64,000 bases of DNA, taken from assembly GCA_963818685.1 (NCBI GenBank), contig CAWFTJ010000006.1, positions 124,001 to 188,000 of the forward strand, given 5' to 3'. How positions within the stretch are numbered: the stretch's first letter is position 1; every line of letters begins with the position of its first letter. The translations under genes were made by a program, and so were the position numbers. Positions 17,545-26,684 of this stretch are shown one piece after another. The stretch comes from CAJCJE01 sp963818685 (lineage in GTDB: Bacteria > Actinomycetota > Actinomycetes > Mycobacteriales > Pseudonocardiaceae). The notes beneath the pieces are model-generated. The model did not search any database. It worked only from the letters and a program-made list of their open reading frames with translations, and was not told the DNA's origin.

Positions 17545-18769
17545 TCACCAGTTCGAAGTGGAGCGGACCTGCCAGAGTTCTTCGTCCAGCAGTTCCACCG
17601 AGTGCAGGTTCGTTTCGCCCGGCTGGGCCGCCCGTGGCAGGGTGAAGCTCTGCTCGCCGGTGCCGGCGCGGCCGCGCAGTGCGGACAGCACGCCGTCGGA
17701 CTCGGCCGAGGCGGGGCGGCCCTTGCCGGGCTGGTTGCCGGGTCCTTCCGCCGTGCCCGGCCGGAGGGCGGCCAGACCGGCGCCACCCATGCCCCCGTGC
17801 GGAGCGCCGCCGCCCATCGGGACCGCGCCGACGGTGCTGTTGGCGTTGCCGGACTGGACCTCCTCGCTCGCGGACTGCTGCGTCGGGCGGCCGGTCGCCA
17901 TCATCGGCAGCGACATCGCGCCCGCTCCGCCCAGCGCGCCGCCCGGCAGGGATGTGGCCACGACCGGGGCCGATCCGCCGGACAACGACGCCGATGCCGA
18001 AACCACCGCCCGGCAACGTGGGCATGGTCGTCGTGCCGGTCAGTCCGGCAAGGGACGGGCCGACCCCCGAGGTCAAGCCGGACAGGTCCGGACCGGTCAG
18101 GCCGCTGCCGGCGTTGGACACCGCGTTGCTCAGCCCGGAGAGGTCCGACGACGAACCGCCGCCGCCCAGGCTCGACTCAAGGCCCTGCACGGCGGACAGC
18201 GCGTCGGTCGCGTCCGTCGCGGTCTTGGTCAGGTCGGACATGGACACGTTCGGGGTGCTGGTGTTCAGGCCGGGCACCAGTTCGGCCGGGTTGGCCGCAC
18301 CGGCCGCCGCGCACACGGTCAGCATGGACGAGTCGAACTGGGCGCCCAGCGCGGTCATCCGCGCCCCGGAAGCCTGCTGGATCGCCACGGCCGCGCCCGC
18401 GGTGAGCGGGTTGGAGATCGCCGCCAGATACGCCTGGTAGAGACCGGAAACCTCGGCGTGCGCCTCGGGAATCGCGCTGGCCAGCGTGGTCAGGTTCGCG
18501 GCGACGCCGGAGGTGTCGATCCGCTCGCCCCACGTCCGCAGTTCCGCCTGCGAGCGCTGGAGTTTCTCGGACAGCGCCCGCCCCGCATCGTCCGTCCATT
18601 CGGGAGTGAGGTTGCCGGTGCGGGTGCGCAGTTCGGTCTGGGCGGTGTCCATCCAGCCACGTGCCTCGGTCCACATCTGGGCCGCTTCCTGCAGCACGGG
18701 GACGCTGGCCAGCTGGGCGGTGATCATCGCCATGTGGGTTTCGATGGGCAGCAGGTTGTACGGGATCAT
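17545..18769 (-). CDS. PPE/EspB-like T7SS protein, reading frame interrupted
   Basis: The first 250 codons from ATG 18769 encode an all-helical WXG-type domain (with PEWTDDAG near residue 57) and a Ser/Gly-rich stretch (SSLGGGGSSSDLSGLS). Near 18005 this frame turns into an Arg-rich nonsense stretch. A second frame, open from about 18030 to the stop at 17545, continues smoothly as a Gly/Ala/Met-rich region and ends in LLDEELWQV, the usual C-terminus of these actinomycete proteins. The total span is one base more than a multiple of three, so one extra base near GGCGGTGG at about 18005 explains it. The intact protein would be about 407 residues. Sequence error, slippage or true loss are all possible. 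RBS GGAGG is six bases upstream. Confidence 0.7.
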
Positions 18770-18786
18770 GGTTGCCTCCTCAGACT

Positions 18787-19191
18787 TCAGGCATGCGTGG
18801 CGGTGCCGGATGTGGCGGTGCCGGTCCCGGAGGTTCCCGAGGTCCCGGAGCCGAGCTGTTGTTTGGTGAAGCTGACGACTTCCTGGGCGAACTTCGTGCC
18901 CGCGGTGAACAGCTCAAGGCCGCTGTCCAGATCGGCCGTGGAGTAGGTCGCTGCGGCCGCGTTGCCCTTGAGCTGGTAGCTGGCGAAGTCCTCGGTGTAC
19001 TTCGTCAGAAAGGCGCTGAGTTCGGCGGTCGCCGCCTTGTCCAAAAGGGACATCATGATCCCTTCGACAAGACCGCTCAGGTTCGGTGGCGTGCCCAGCC
19101 GGGCGAGCGACGCGGGCATCGCCGGTGCGGTGAGCCCGGTGGCGAAGGTGTTCATCGCCGTTGGATTGCCGTTGACCTCGGTTCCGGACAT
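18787..19191 (-). CDS. Small helical T7SS-associated protein
   Basis: This 134-residue protein has a mainly helical body and a low-complexity Gly/Thr/Ser tail (GTSGTSGTGTATSGT). YSTAD at about residue 88 matches a YxxxD motif, although it lies inside the chain rather than at its end. I do not recognise a named family. Position between eccC and the PPE-like gene, in the same unit, suggests a substrate or chaperone. ATG 19191 follows GGAGGGG. The next gene starts 17 bases after its stop. Confidence 0.6.
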   Translation of the reverse strand: MSGTEVNGNPTAMNTFATGLTAPAMPASLARLGTPPNLSGLVEGIMMSLLDKAATAELSAFLTKYTEDFASYQLKGNAAAATYSTADLDSGLELFTAGTKFAQEVVSFTKQQLGSGTSGTSGTGTATSGTATHA

Positions 19192-19202
19192 GTGTCCCCT
19201 CC

Positions 19203-22200
19203 TCAATGTGCATTACTGAACGCCGGCTCCAGCCAGGCGAGTTGGATCAGGTTGCGTGCGCCGCGCCGGTCGACCAGCCAACCTCGGCCCGGCGGCAGCA
19301 CCTGCGGGCGCAGCCCACCCAGCAGCGGGCCTTCGTCGCGGTCGCCGGACATCATCAGGCCGGTCGCGCCGACCTCCCGCATCCGAGCCAGCACGGGCTC
19401 GAACAGTCCGCGCGCCGCGCCGCCGGTGCGCCGGGCCGCCACCAGGTGCAGGCCGATGTCGGCGCCCTGCGCGAGCAGCGGGAGCAGCGGCATCACCGGA
19501 TGTTCCTGATAGGCGGCGACCATGTCGTAGTCATCGATCAACACGAAGATTTCCGGGCCGTGCCACCAGTTCCTGGCCCGCAGTTGCTCGGCGGTGATGT
19601 CCGGACCGGGCAGCCGCTTGCTCAGTTCGCGCGCGACCTCCGCCAGCAGACCGGCGCTGTGCACGTCGTTGATGCCGGTGCCGGCCAGGTAGCGCTCGTC
19701 GATCTCGCCGAGCAGGTCGCGGCGGTGGTCGATCAGCACGATCCGGGCCTGCTCCGGGGTGTAGGCCCGGCAGATCCGCCGGGCCAGCAGCCGAAGGAAC
19801 GCGGTCTTGCCGGCCTCCGTGTCGGCCAACAGGAAGAAGTGCGGGTCGGCGGCGAAGTCCAGCCGGACCGGGGACAGGTCGTGCTCGTGGATGCCGACGG
19901 CGAACCCGGCGTCCTGGCCGGTCAGCTCGTCCGTCGCGGGCAGTTCGTCGTAGCGGAGCAAGGCCGGCAGCAGCCGTACCGAGGGCGCGGGCTCGCCCGG
20001 CCAGGCCGACGCCACCGCGTCGACCAGCGCGCCGAGGCCGCCCGCCAGACTGTCCGGATCGGACACTCCATCGATGCGCGGGAGCGCGATCAGCATCTGG
20101 TGGCGGCTCATCGCGATCCCTCGACCAGGGGTGCCGGCCGGCACGGTCTGCGCGGCCCGCCGGTCGATGATCGAGTCGATCGGGTCGCCGATCTTGAGTT
20201 CCAGCTTGCTGGCGAACAGGTCCCGCACGTTCATCCGCAGGTCGAACGCGCGGGCGCAACTGGCCACCACGTGCACCCCGTAGGAAAGGCCGCGCGCGGC
20301 GATGTCACCGACCGCGTCCTCCAGCTCGGGGAAGTCGCCGCGCAGCGTCTGCCAGCCGTCGATGACCAGGAACACGTCGCCGTACGGGTCCTGCGTGAAT
20401 CCGCCCTCCGCGCGCAGCCTGCGATAGCTGACGATGCCGTCGATCCGGTGCTCGGCGAACTGCCGCTCGCGGGTGGCCAGCAGGGTGGCCACCTCGGCGA
20501 CGGTGCGCCGGACCGCGCCGGTGTCCAGCCGGCCGGACACGCCTGCCACGTGCGGCAGCCCGGTCAGCGCGCCGAGGGTGCCGCCGCCGAAGTCCAGGCA
20601 GTAGAACTGGGTTTCCCTCGGGGTGTGGGTGAGCGCGAGGCTGGTGATCAGGGTGCGCAGCACGGTGCTCTTGCCGGTCTGCGGGGCACCCAGCACCAGC
20701 ACGTGCCCTGCCGCTCCGGCCAGGTCCAGCACCAGCGGGTCGCGGCGCTGTTCGAACGGCCGGTCGACGATGCCCAGCACCGGCCGCAGCGTGCCGGCCG
20801 GTTCGGCGGTAAGACCGCGATCGGGATGCCTGACCAGTCGGGGCAGCAACGAGTCCAAGGTGGGCGAGGTGTCCAGCGGTGGCAACCAGACCTGGTGCGC
20901 CGGGGTGCCCCGGCCGGCCAACCGGCCGACCAGGATGTCCAGCAGGGTCTCGCCGACGGTCTCCTCGGACTCCTCCGGCGGCGCCTCGATCACGTCGACC
21001 GGCAGGTTGGCGGTCGTGTACTCGTGCAGCGCCAGACGCTGCCCGGCCGCTGTGGTCGCCGGTGCGCCGATGACGCGCTGGTAGACACCGGAGACGTAGG
21101 CCGCGCGGAACCGTTCCATCGGTTCGGTGCCGACCTTGATGTAGCCGTGTCCCGGCGCGCGCGGCAACCGGAACGCGTCCGGCACGCCGAGCGCAGCGCG
21201 ACTGTCCATTTCGGAGAAGGTGCGCAGCCCGATCCGGTAGGACAGGTTCGCCTCAAGACCGCGCAGCCTGCCCTCGTCCAGCCGCTGCGAGGCCAGCAGC
21301 AGGTGCACGCCCAGCGACCGGCCGACCCGCCCGATCTGCACGAACATGTCGATGAAGTCGGGCTTGGCGGAGAGTAGTTCGGAGAACTCGTCGCAGATCA
21401 CCAGCAGGGTCGGCACCTCGGGCAGCGGCGCGCCTGCCGCGCGGGCCTTGTTGTAGTCGCGTAGCGAGGCGAAGTTCCCGGCCGCGCGCAACAGCTCCTG
21501 GCGACGGATCAGCTCGCCGTTGATCGCGTCGGTCATCCGGTCGACCAGGTGCAGTTCGTCCTCAAGGTTGGTGATCACGGCGCTGGTGTGCGGGAGGGTG
21601 TCCAGCCGGGTGAAGGTCGCGCCGCCCTTGTAGTCGATCAGCGCGAAGTTCAGTGAGCTGGGCGGATGGGTGACCGCGAGCGCCAGGACCAGCGTGCGCA
21701 GCAGTTCCGACTTGCCGGAGCCGGTTGCGCCGATCAGCAGACCGTGCGGCCCCATGCCGTCCTGCGCGGATTCCTTCAGGTCGAGCTCGATCGGCGCGCC
21801 GTCCGCCCGGACCCCGATCTTGACCCGCAGTCGGTCCCGGTCCGGCCGGGGAATCCAGGTCTCCGCCGGGTCCACCGCGAACGGGTCGCCGAGTTCGAGC
21901 AGTTCGGCCAGGCCCAGCGCGGTGGTCATCGGGACGTCGCCGCGCACCCCGGCGGTCAGCCGCAGCGGCGCCAGTTGGCGGGCCAGCCCCTCGGCCGCGA
22001 CCGGGCCGAGCGTGTCCGCCCGGCCGAGCGGGACGGGGCCGTTCACGTTTTCGCTGACCAGTTCGCCGTCGGCGCGCACCGCGAGGGCGACCGTGGTCCG
22101 GTCCGGCAGGCGCGGCGGCGGGGTGGTCAGGTCGAGCACGGTCACCCCCTCGACACCGCCGCCGGAGAGCAGTTGCGCCGACCCGGTGACCGAGCCGCCG

Positions 22201-23162
22201 TCGAGCACCACGACGAGGTGCGGGCCGGCCAGTCGGACGTCTGCGTCCGGATCGAACCGCGGCCGCTTGGCCAGTTCGTCGGCCAGCGTCGCCTCCAGTG
22301 CCGGAATGGACGTGGCCACCAGCCGCAGCGGGCCGAGCGCGTCGGCGCGGTCCGGGTGCAGCGCGTGCGGCAGCCACTTCACCCACTCCCAGTCCGGGCG
22401 CAGCGCCTCCGCTGTGCACACCGCGATCCGCAGGTCGTCCGGTGCGTGCAGCACGGCGAGCTGGGCCAGCAGCGCACGGACGAGACCGAGCGCCGCGACC
22501 CGGTCGCCGCGCAGGTGGATTCGGCTGAATCCGTTGACCGCCATGGCGATCGGCAACCGGTCCACCGTGGAATGCGTGGTCAGGAAGCGGCGCAGGGCCA
22601 GCGCGGAGAGCGGTTCCAGTTCCTCCAGCGGCTTGGTGTCCGGGGCGACCAGGGTGACCGCTGGCCGATGCGGGCCACGGCCGATGCGCGCGACCCCGAA
22701 ATCCGGATCGCTCTTGCGCCGCTCCCACAACCGATGACCGGTGGCCAACGACCACAGCGCGGCCGGATCCGGGTGCAGGTACTCCATGGCGGTGCGCTGC
22801 CGCCGCACCGCGCGCCGGAACCGCAGCCGGTGCTGGGCCAGGTGCCGCAGATAGCGGCGGCGGGCGTGCCCCATCTCGCGTTTGCCGGGGCCGGCGCCCT
22901 GCACGAAACCCATGACCCCCATGCCGAGCATGCCGACGCCCATCATCCCGTAGATGACGTACCGGACGGTCCCGCCCGTGCTGCCCGAATACAGCAGCAT
23001 CATCGCCGCCATCATCAGCACCATCGGCAGGATCATCAGCAACTGCGCCCACTGCCGGGACGGCGCCGTCGGAATCTCCGGCGGCGCCTGCAACATCAGC
23101 TCGCCGGAGGGCATGTCCGGGGCCGGTTTCCGCGCTGGCCTGCGCACCACGACTGTCGCCAC
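19203..23162 (-). CDS. eccC: Type VII secretion ATPase EccC (EccCa-EccCb fused)
   Basis: The 1319-residue FtsK/SpoIIIE-type motor of the ESX channel has two N-terminal TM helices (about 42-90, Met-rich) and three ATPase modules in one chain. Their Walker A motifs are GATGSGKSELL (about 474), GAPQTGKSTVL (about 823) and DTEAGKTAFL (about 1113). Walker B motifs include LLVICDEFSELL. The first module looks complete, while the third has a less typical Walker A. In mycobacterial ESX-1 the protein is split, and here the fused form is used. The start is taken at GTG 23162, without a strong RBS. It leads the minus-strand unit and is divergent from the WXG100 pair. Confidence 0.93.
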   Translation of the reverse strand: MATVVVRRPARKPAPDMPSGELMLQAPPEIPTAPSRQWAQLLMILPMVLMMAAMMLLYSGSTGGTVRYVIYGMMGVGMLGMGVMGFVQGAGPGKREMGHARRRYLRHLAQHRLRFRRAVRRQRTAMEYLHPDPAALWSLATGHRLWERRKSDPDFGVARIGRGPHRPAVTLVAPDTKPLEELEPLSALALRRFLTTHSTVDRLPIAMAVNGFSRIHLRGDRVAALGLVRALLAQLAVLHAPDDLRIAVCTAEALRPDWEWVKWLPHALHPDRADALGPLRLVATSIPALEATLADELAKRPRFDPDADVRLAGPHLVVVLDGGSVTGSAQLLSGGGVEGVTVLDLTTPPPRLPDRTTVALAVRADGELVSENVNGPVPLGRADTLGPVAAEGLARQLAPLRLTAGVRGDVPMTTALGLAELLELGDPFAVDPAETWIPRPDRDRLRVKIGVRADGAPIELDLKESAQDGMGPHGLLIGATGSGKSELLRTLVLALAVTHPPSSLNFALIDYKGGATFTRLDTLPHTSAVITNLEDELHLVDRMTDAINGELIRRQELLRAAGNFASLRDYNKARAAGAPLPEVPTLLVICDEFSELLSAKPDFIDMFVQIGRVGRSLGVHLLLASQRLDEGRLRGLEANLSYRIGLRTFSEMDSRAALGVPDAFRLPRAPGHGYIKVGTEPMERFRAAYVSGVYQRVIGAPATTAAGQRLALHEYTTANLPVDVIEAPPEESEETVGETLLDILVGRLAGRGTPAHQVWLPPLDTSPTLDSLLPRLVRHPDRGLTAEPAGTLRPVLGIVDRPFEQRRDPLVLDLAGAAGHVLVLGAPQTGKSTVLRTLITSLALTHTPRETQFYCLDFGGGTLGALTGLPHVAGVSGRLDTGAVRRTVAEVATLLATRERQFAEHRIDGIVSYRRLRAEGGFTQDPYGDVFLVIDGWQTLRGDFPELEDAVGDIAARGLSYGVHVVASCARAFDLRMNVRDLFASKLELKIGDPIDSIIDRRAAQTVPAGTPGRGIAMSRHQMLIALPRIDGVSDPDSLAGGLGALVDAVASAWPGEPAPSVRLLPALLRYDELPATDELTGQDAGFAVGIHEHDLSPVRLDFAADPHFFLLADTEAGKTAFLRLLARRICRAYTPEQARIVLIDHRRDLLGEIDERYLAGTGINDVHSAGLLAEVARELSKRLPGPDITAEQLRARNWWHGPEIFVLIDDYDMVAAYQEHPVMPLLPLLAQGADIGLHLVAARRTGGAARGLFEPVLARMREVGATGLMMSGDRDEGPLLGGLRPQVLPPGRGWLVDRRGARNLIQLAWLEPAFSNAH

Positions 23163-23292
23163 GCCGTTGATCGTCCGCGCCGCGGCGCGTTGTGTGGGGG
23201 CGATGGCAGGAACGTGCCGTGCGAGGTGTTCGCGGTGGCCGGCGAACTAACTTCGGTGCCTGGCACACCATCACCACATGAGGGAGGGATCT

Positions 23293-23625
23293 ATGGCTGG
23301 CAATCAGCTCAATGTGGACTTCGCGTCGTTGCAGAGCCTGACCAGTTTCACCGAGAGCAGCCAGCAGGACCAGGCGAACGCGAGTTCGTCCTACAGCCAG
23401 CGCGCCAGCGACACGGTGTCCACCGGCCTGGCCGGCACCGTGCGCAACGCCGCGGCGTCCGTCGGCCAGGAGCGCGACGGTCACTGGCGGCAGACCCACG
23501 ACGGCAACCAGCGGCTCGTCGACAACAACCGGCGTACGTCGATCCACTACAGCGACGGCCAGGACAGCGCGCACAGCGCCATGACCCGGACCAGCTACGG
23601 CACCGGCAGCGTCATCAACCCCTGA
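23293..23625 (+). CDS. WXG100-size ESX protein (first of pair)
   Basis: The 110-residue protein sits directly before a WXG100 protein and opposite eccC, the usual place of an EsxB/EsxA pair. The sequence is polar and Gln/Ser/Asn-rich (NQLNVDFASLQSLTSF). A tryptophan occurs only in DGHWRQTHDG rather than a strict WxG, so it is a divergent partner. ATG 23293 follows GGAGGG (five bases). It probably heterodimerises with the next product and is exported with it. Both points are inferences. Confidence 0.68.
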   Translation: MAGNQLNVDFASLQSLTSFTESSQQDQANASSSYSQRASDTVSTGLAGTVRNAAASVGQERDGHWRQTHDGNQRLVDNNRRTSIHYSDGQDSAHSAMTRTSYGTGSVINP

Positions 23626-23651
23626 GTCGTCAACACCGAAAGGAGTGACCG

Positions 23652-23951
23652 ATGAGCGACGAGTTCAAGATCGTCTTCGACTCGATGCAGACCGCGCAGT
23701 CCGACGCTGCGCGGACCGCGAACCAGATCAGCCAGAGCGCCGGTGAGCAGGTCAACCGGATGCAGGGCATGCTCGGCGGAGCCTGGGGCGACGACGCGGC
23801 CGAGGCCGCGTTCCAGTCCTACCAGATGCGACAGAAGGCCACCGGCTACCACACCGACGGCATGAACGCGGAAGGCACCGCGTACGGGAATGTCGCCGAC
23901 ATCGGCCAGCAGACCCTGCGGCAGGCCATCAACATCGTGTCGAACATCTGA
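23652..23951 (+). CDS. WXG100 family protein (second of pair)
   Basis: The 99-residue product is the size of EsxA/B proteins, with two helices joined by a turn GGAWGDDAAEAAF near residue 43 in place of WxG. It has RBS AAAGGAG, lies 26 bases after the previous gene, and is followed by a strong terminator hairpin. It is a predicted T7SS substrate and probable dimer partner of the upstream protein. No C-terminal YxxxD is evident, so the export signal may be supplied by the partner or another sequence. Confidence 0.78.
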   Translation: MSDEFKIVFDSMQTAQSDAARTANQISQSAGEQVNRMQGMLGGAWGDDAAEAAFQSYQMRQKATGYHTDGMNAEGTAYGNVADIGQQTLRQAINIVSNI

Positions 23952-23962
23952 TCCGCACAACC

Positions 23963-24001
23963 GCGAATGCCCGGTGCGACCTGGTCGTACCGGGCATTCG
24001 C
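23963..24001. terminator. Bidirectional hairpin between WXG100 pair and mycP
   Basis: The arms 23963-23980 and 23984-24001 pair over 18 bp with one G-T pair (GCGAATGCCCGGTGCGAC against its complement) and a three-base loop CTG. It lies between two convergent stop codons (23951 and 24013). Strength and position make it a terminator for both sides. Confidence 0.88.
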
Positions 24002-24012
24002 CGTGCGGAGTT

Positions 24013-25296
24013 TCAGTGCTCCAGCAGGAAGATCTGCTCGGGCGGTTCGGTGACCTCCGGCGCGGCAGGCAGTTGCGCGGCCGAGGCAGGTCGCCAGTCG
24101 CGGCGCCGGGCGCGGCGCACGACCACGGCGAGGGCGGCCGCGAGCAGCAGGCCGCAGAGCGCGCCCGCCGCCGACCACTTCGCCACCGTGTCGACGCGTC
24201 CCGCTTCGGCCAGCCGGACGAGTTCGGCCTGGTCCGGCGGTTTCGGGACGTACGCGGGCAGGGCAGCCGGGGTACCGGAATCGAGCTGGTCGGTGACCGC
24301 GTGGTACGGGTCGACAACGCCCGCGCCGTACTCGTCGCTGCCCCGGCCGCCCCGGGCCGGGTCGGCCGTGGCCGCCAACCGCTGGATGACCTGGGCCGCC
24401 GACAGTTGGGGCTGGGCCGCGCGTACCAGTGCCGCGACCCCGGAGACGAACGCGGCCGCGAAACTCGTTCCATCCACATAGGACTGACCGGCGACCCTGG
24501 TCGCGGCGAGCACGCCGACGCCGGGCGCGACGATGCCGACGTAGGGGCCGATCTGCGAGGTGGACGCCCGCGCCCCGTTGATGTCGATCGCGCCGACGCC
24601 AAGCACCCCTGGATAGCCGGCCGGATAGGACGGCAGTTCGGTGCTGTCGTTCTGCTGCCCGTTGCCGGCAGCCGCCACCACGACGACATCGCGGCTCACC
24701 GCGTAGGCGACCGCGTCCCGGACCGCCGGGAAGTCCGAGCTGCCCGCCAGCGACAGGTTGATCACCCCGGCGCCTTGGTCGACGGCGTAGGTGATGCCCT
24801 CGGCGATCTCCTGCGGGTCGATCTGCAGGGTCTGACCCTGGTCGTTGAGTTCCCGGTCGGTGACCCGCACCGGCAGGATCCGCGCGTCCGGCGCGACACC
24901 GTGGAAACCCACGCCGGGCACCGGATCGGCGGCGATGATGCTGGCCACCTCGGTGCCGTGCGACTCACAGTCGAACGTGGCGGGCTCCCCGACGGAGGTG
25001 TAGAAATCCCGGCCCGGCAACACTTTGCCCGGCCGGCTCAACTGCGGATGGTCGGTGTCGACGCCGGAATCGACCACAGCGACCAGCACGCCCGCGCCGC
25101 GACTCTCCGGCCAGACCCGGTCCGGGTCGAGCAGTTGCTGCGCCCACGGCAACGCGGCCACCACCGGATGCGCGGGCTCGGCGTCCTGGCAGGCGCCGGC
25201 CGGGGGAGCAGCGGATGCCGGAACCGGGCTGAGCACGGGCAGTGTCGTGGCGGCGAGCGCGATGGCGAGCAGGCGAAGTCGTCTCACCCTGGTCAT
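24013..25296 (-). CDS. mycP: Type VII secretion-associated serine protease mycosin
   Basis: This subtilisin-like membrane protease of ESX systems has a signal peptide (RLLAIALAATTLPVL, ending near ASA) and catalytic Asp in VAVVDSGVD, His in ESHGTEVASIIAA, and Ser in DGTSFAAAFVSG. A Pro-rich linker and one C-terminal TM helix (CGLLLAAALAVVV) follow, then a short cytoplasmic tail. At 427 residues it is within the family range. Mycosins stabilise the ESX complex and process some substrates. ATG 25296 gives the best signal peptide. A longer in-frame start (25377) would add an unlikely extension. It is divergent from the YbaB-like gene. Confidence 0.92.
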   Translation of the reverse strand: MTRVRRLRLLAIALAATTLPVLSPVPASAAPPAGACQDAEPAHPVVAALPWAQQLLDPDRVWPESRGAGVLVAVVDSGVDTDHPQLSRPGKVLPGRDFYTSVGEPATFDCESHGTEVASIIAADPVPGVGFHGVAPDARILPVRVTDRELNDQGQTLQIDPQEIAEGITYAVDQGAGVINLSLAGSSDFPAVRDAVAYAVSRDVVVVAAAGNGQQNDSTELPSYPAGYPGVLGVGAIDINGARASTSQIGPYVGIVAPGVGVLAATRVAGQSYVDGTSFAAAFVSGVAALVRAAQPQLSAAQVIQRLAATADPARGGRGSDEYGAGVVDPYHAVTDQLDSGTPAALPAYVPKPPDQAELVRLAEAGRVDTVAKWSAAGALCGLLLAAALAVVVRRARRRDWRPASAAQLPAAPEVTEPPEQIFLLEH

Positions 25297-25385
25297 CGTC
25301 CAGGCGAGCGGGCCGTCGTGCGCGCGCGTGGCCGCAACCGGCCACGTGCGATCGCCGCCCGAATCCCGCGCACACACTGGGTTTC

Positions 25386-25754
25386 ATGGACATTCCCCTG
25401 CAACTGGACATGCACGTCGAATACGAGCGGATGGCGCGGGACGTCCGCTCGTTGCGGGCGCGGCTCGGCGAGATCCGGGCCGGCGCGGAATCCGACGACG
25501 GCCTGATCACCGCGGTGGCCGGCGGTTCCGGTCAGCTGCTCGAACTCCGACTGGACCCGCGCATCTACCGGGCCCCGGACTCGGCCGGGCTGGCACGGGC
25601 CATCACCGACACCATCCACGAAGCCGTGCGCCGTGCCCAGCGGGAAGGCCAGGCCATCGCGGCGAGTTTTCTCGGCGACGGCGCGGAATCCGCCGATCCC
25701 GTCTTCGATCCGCTGCTGTCCGCGTTGGACCGGGAGGTGCGGCATGATCGCTGA
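25386..25754 (+). CDS. YbaB/EbfC-like protein of the T7SS locus
   Basis: The 122-residue product resembles the YbaB/EbfC fold. It has an N-terminal helix (DMHVEYERMARDVRSLRARL), then a β-hairpin with TAVAGGSGQLLELRLDPRIY, and a C-terminal helix with EAVRRAQREGQAIAASF. Such proteins commonly lie beside ESX substrate genes in actinomycetes. Whether they bind DNA or act as substrate chaperones is not settled. Its end overlaps the following gene by 11 bases, which argues for coupled synthesis with the candidate effector. Confidence 0.7.
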   Translation: MDIPLQLDMHVEYERMARDVRSLRARLGEIRAGAESDDGLITAVAGGSGQLLELRLDPRIYRAPDSAGLARAITDTIHEAVRRAQREGQAIAASFLGDGAESADPVFDPLLSALDREVRHDR

Positions 25755-26673
25755 ACCGTCGAGCGACCTCTGGGCGGCGATCAAACAGAAGTACAACGCC
25801 TGGCCGCCCGACAACGAGGACGTCGCCAGCCAGCTCGGCACGCACCTGGGCACCTTCGCCTCGGCTGCCTCGGACGGGCACGCCGACCTGCACCAGACCG
25901 GCCAGGCCCTGGGCAGCGTGTGGCGGGATGCGGCAGGCGCGGACATGGTGGACAGGGCGAGTTCGGTGGCGAGCGACTGGAGCAAGATCGCCCAGACGGC
26001 GCAGAGCCAGGCCACCAAGGCGCAGACCTATGGCCGCGCGCTGAGCTTCGTGAAGCAGACGATCAGCGGTACGGTCGCGGCCAACGAGCCGCTCTACGAA
26101 CTGCTGAGCGCCTCGTCGCTGTTGCACCCGCTGCGCACCCGGCTGGTGAACCACCTGGCCAGTGCTTTCCAGAGCCTGGTCGGGGACGGCACCGCGAGCG
26201 AGCAGTCCAGCAGCCCCTTCTCGGTTCTGCGGCCGGTGACTTCGGCGCTCGGCGGGGCGGCGAACTGGGTGCGGCACGAATGGGACACCAAGACCTTCGG
26301 CATCGGCCTTGGTGGTGGCGTGGCCGCTTACGTACTGGCCGGTGGAGCGTCCGTGAGCCTGGTGCACACGCCGCAGGGCTGGGGTGTCACCGAATCGCTG
26401 TCCAAAGAGGTCGGGGTCAACACCGGACCCGGCGCCTGGGGCGGCGTGCAGTTCACCTACAGCAACGGCCAGAGCGTCGACGACCAGTCGAAAGGGTTCA
26501 ACATCTACGAGGGCGGCGGGGGCGACGTGCTCGGCGGTGGCGGTGCGTACTCCGACGGCTCCAACGACGACGGGCAGGAAATCCAGGACTACAGCGGCTG
26601 GCTCGGCCTCACCACGCCCGGCGTGGGCGGGAACGTGGGGCAGAGCTACACCTGGGTCCAGCACATTCGCTAG
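25744..26673 (+). CDS. Candidate T7SS effector: WXG-like N-terminus, glycine-rich C-terminal domain
   Basis: The 309-residue protein has a helical N-terminal half with a WXG-type turn (SVWRDAAGADMVDRA, about residue 60), then a middle segment and a compact β-rich C-terminal domain (about 185-309) rich in Gly, Asp, Asn and aromatic residues (NIYEGGGGDVLGGGGAYSD; SGWLGLTTPGVGGNVG). I do not recognise a toxin family. A WXG-like leader on a distinct C-terminal domain, paired with a small upstream YbaB-like protein, is the usual layout of T7SS polymorphic effectors. No downstream immunity gene is on this strand. Function is inferred. Confidence 0.6.
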   Translation: MIAEPSSDLWAAIKQKYNAWPPDNEDVASQLGTHLGTFASAASDGHADLHQTGQALGSVWRDAAGADMVDRASSVASDWSKIAQTAQSQATKAQTYGRALSFVKQTISGTVAANEPLYELLSASSLLHPLRTRLVNHLASAFQSLVGDGTASEQSSSPFSVLRPVTSALGGAANWVRHEWDTKTFGIGLGGGVAAYVLAGGASVSLVHTPQGWGVTESLSKEVGVNTGPGAWGGVQFTYSNGQSVDDQSKGFNIYEGGGGDVLGGGGAYSDGSNDDGQEIQDYSGWLGLTTPGVGGNVGQSYTWVQHIR

Positions 26674-26684
26674 CGCCCTCCGGC

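Noticed and set aside
19206..21377. Long plus-strand frame opposite eccC
   Set aside because: It is a mirror of the EccC codons with no domain. EccC is unambiguous.
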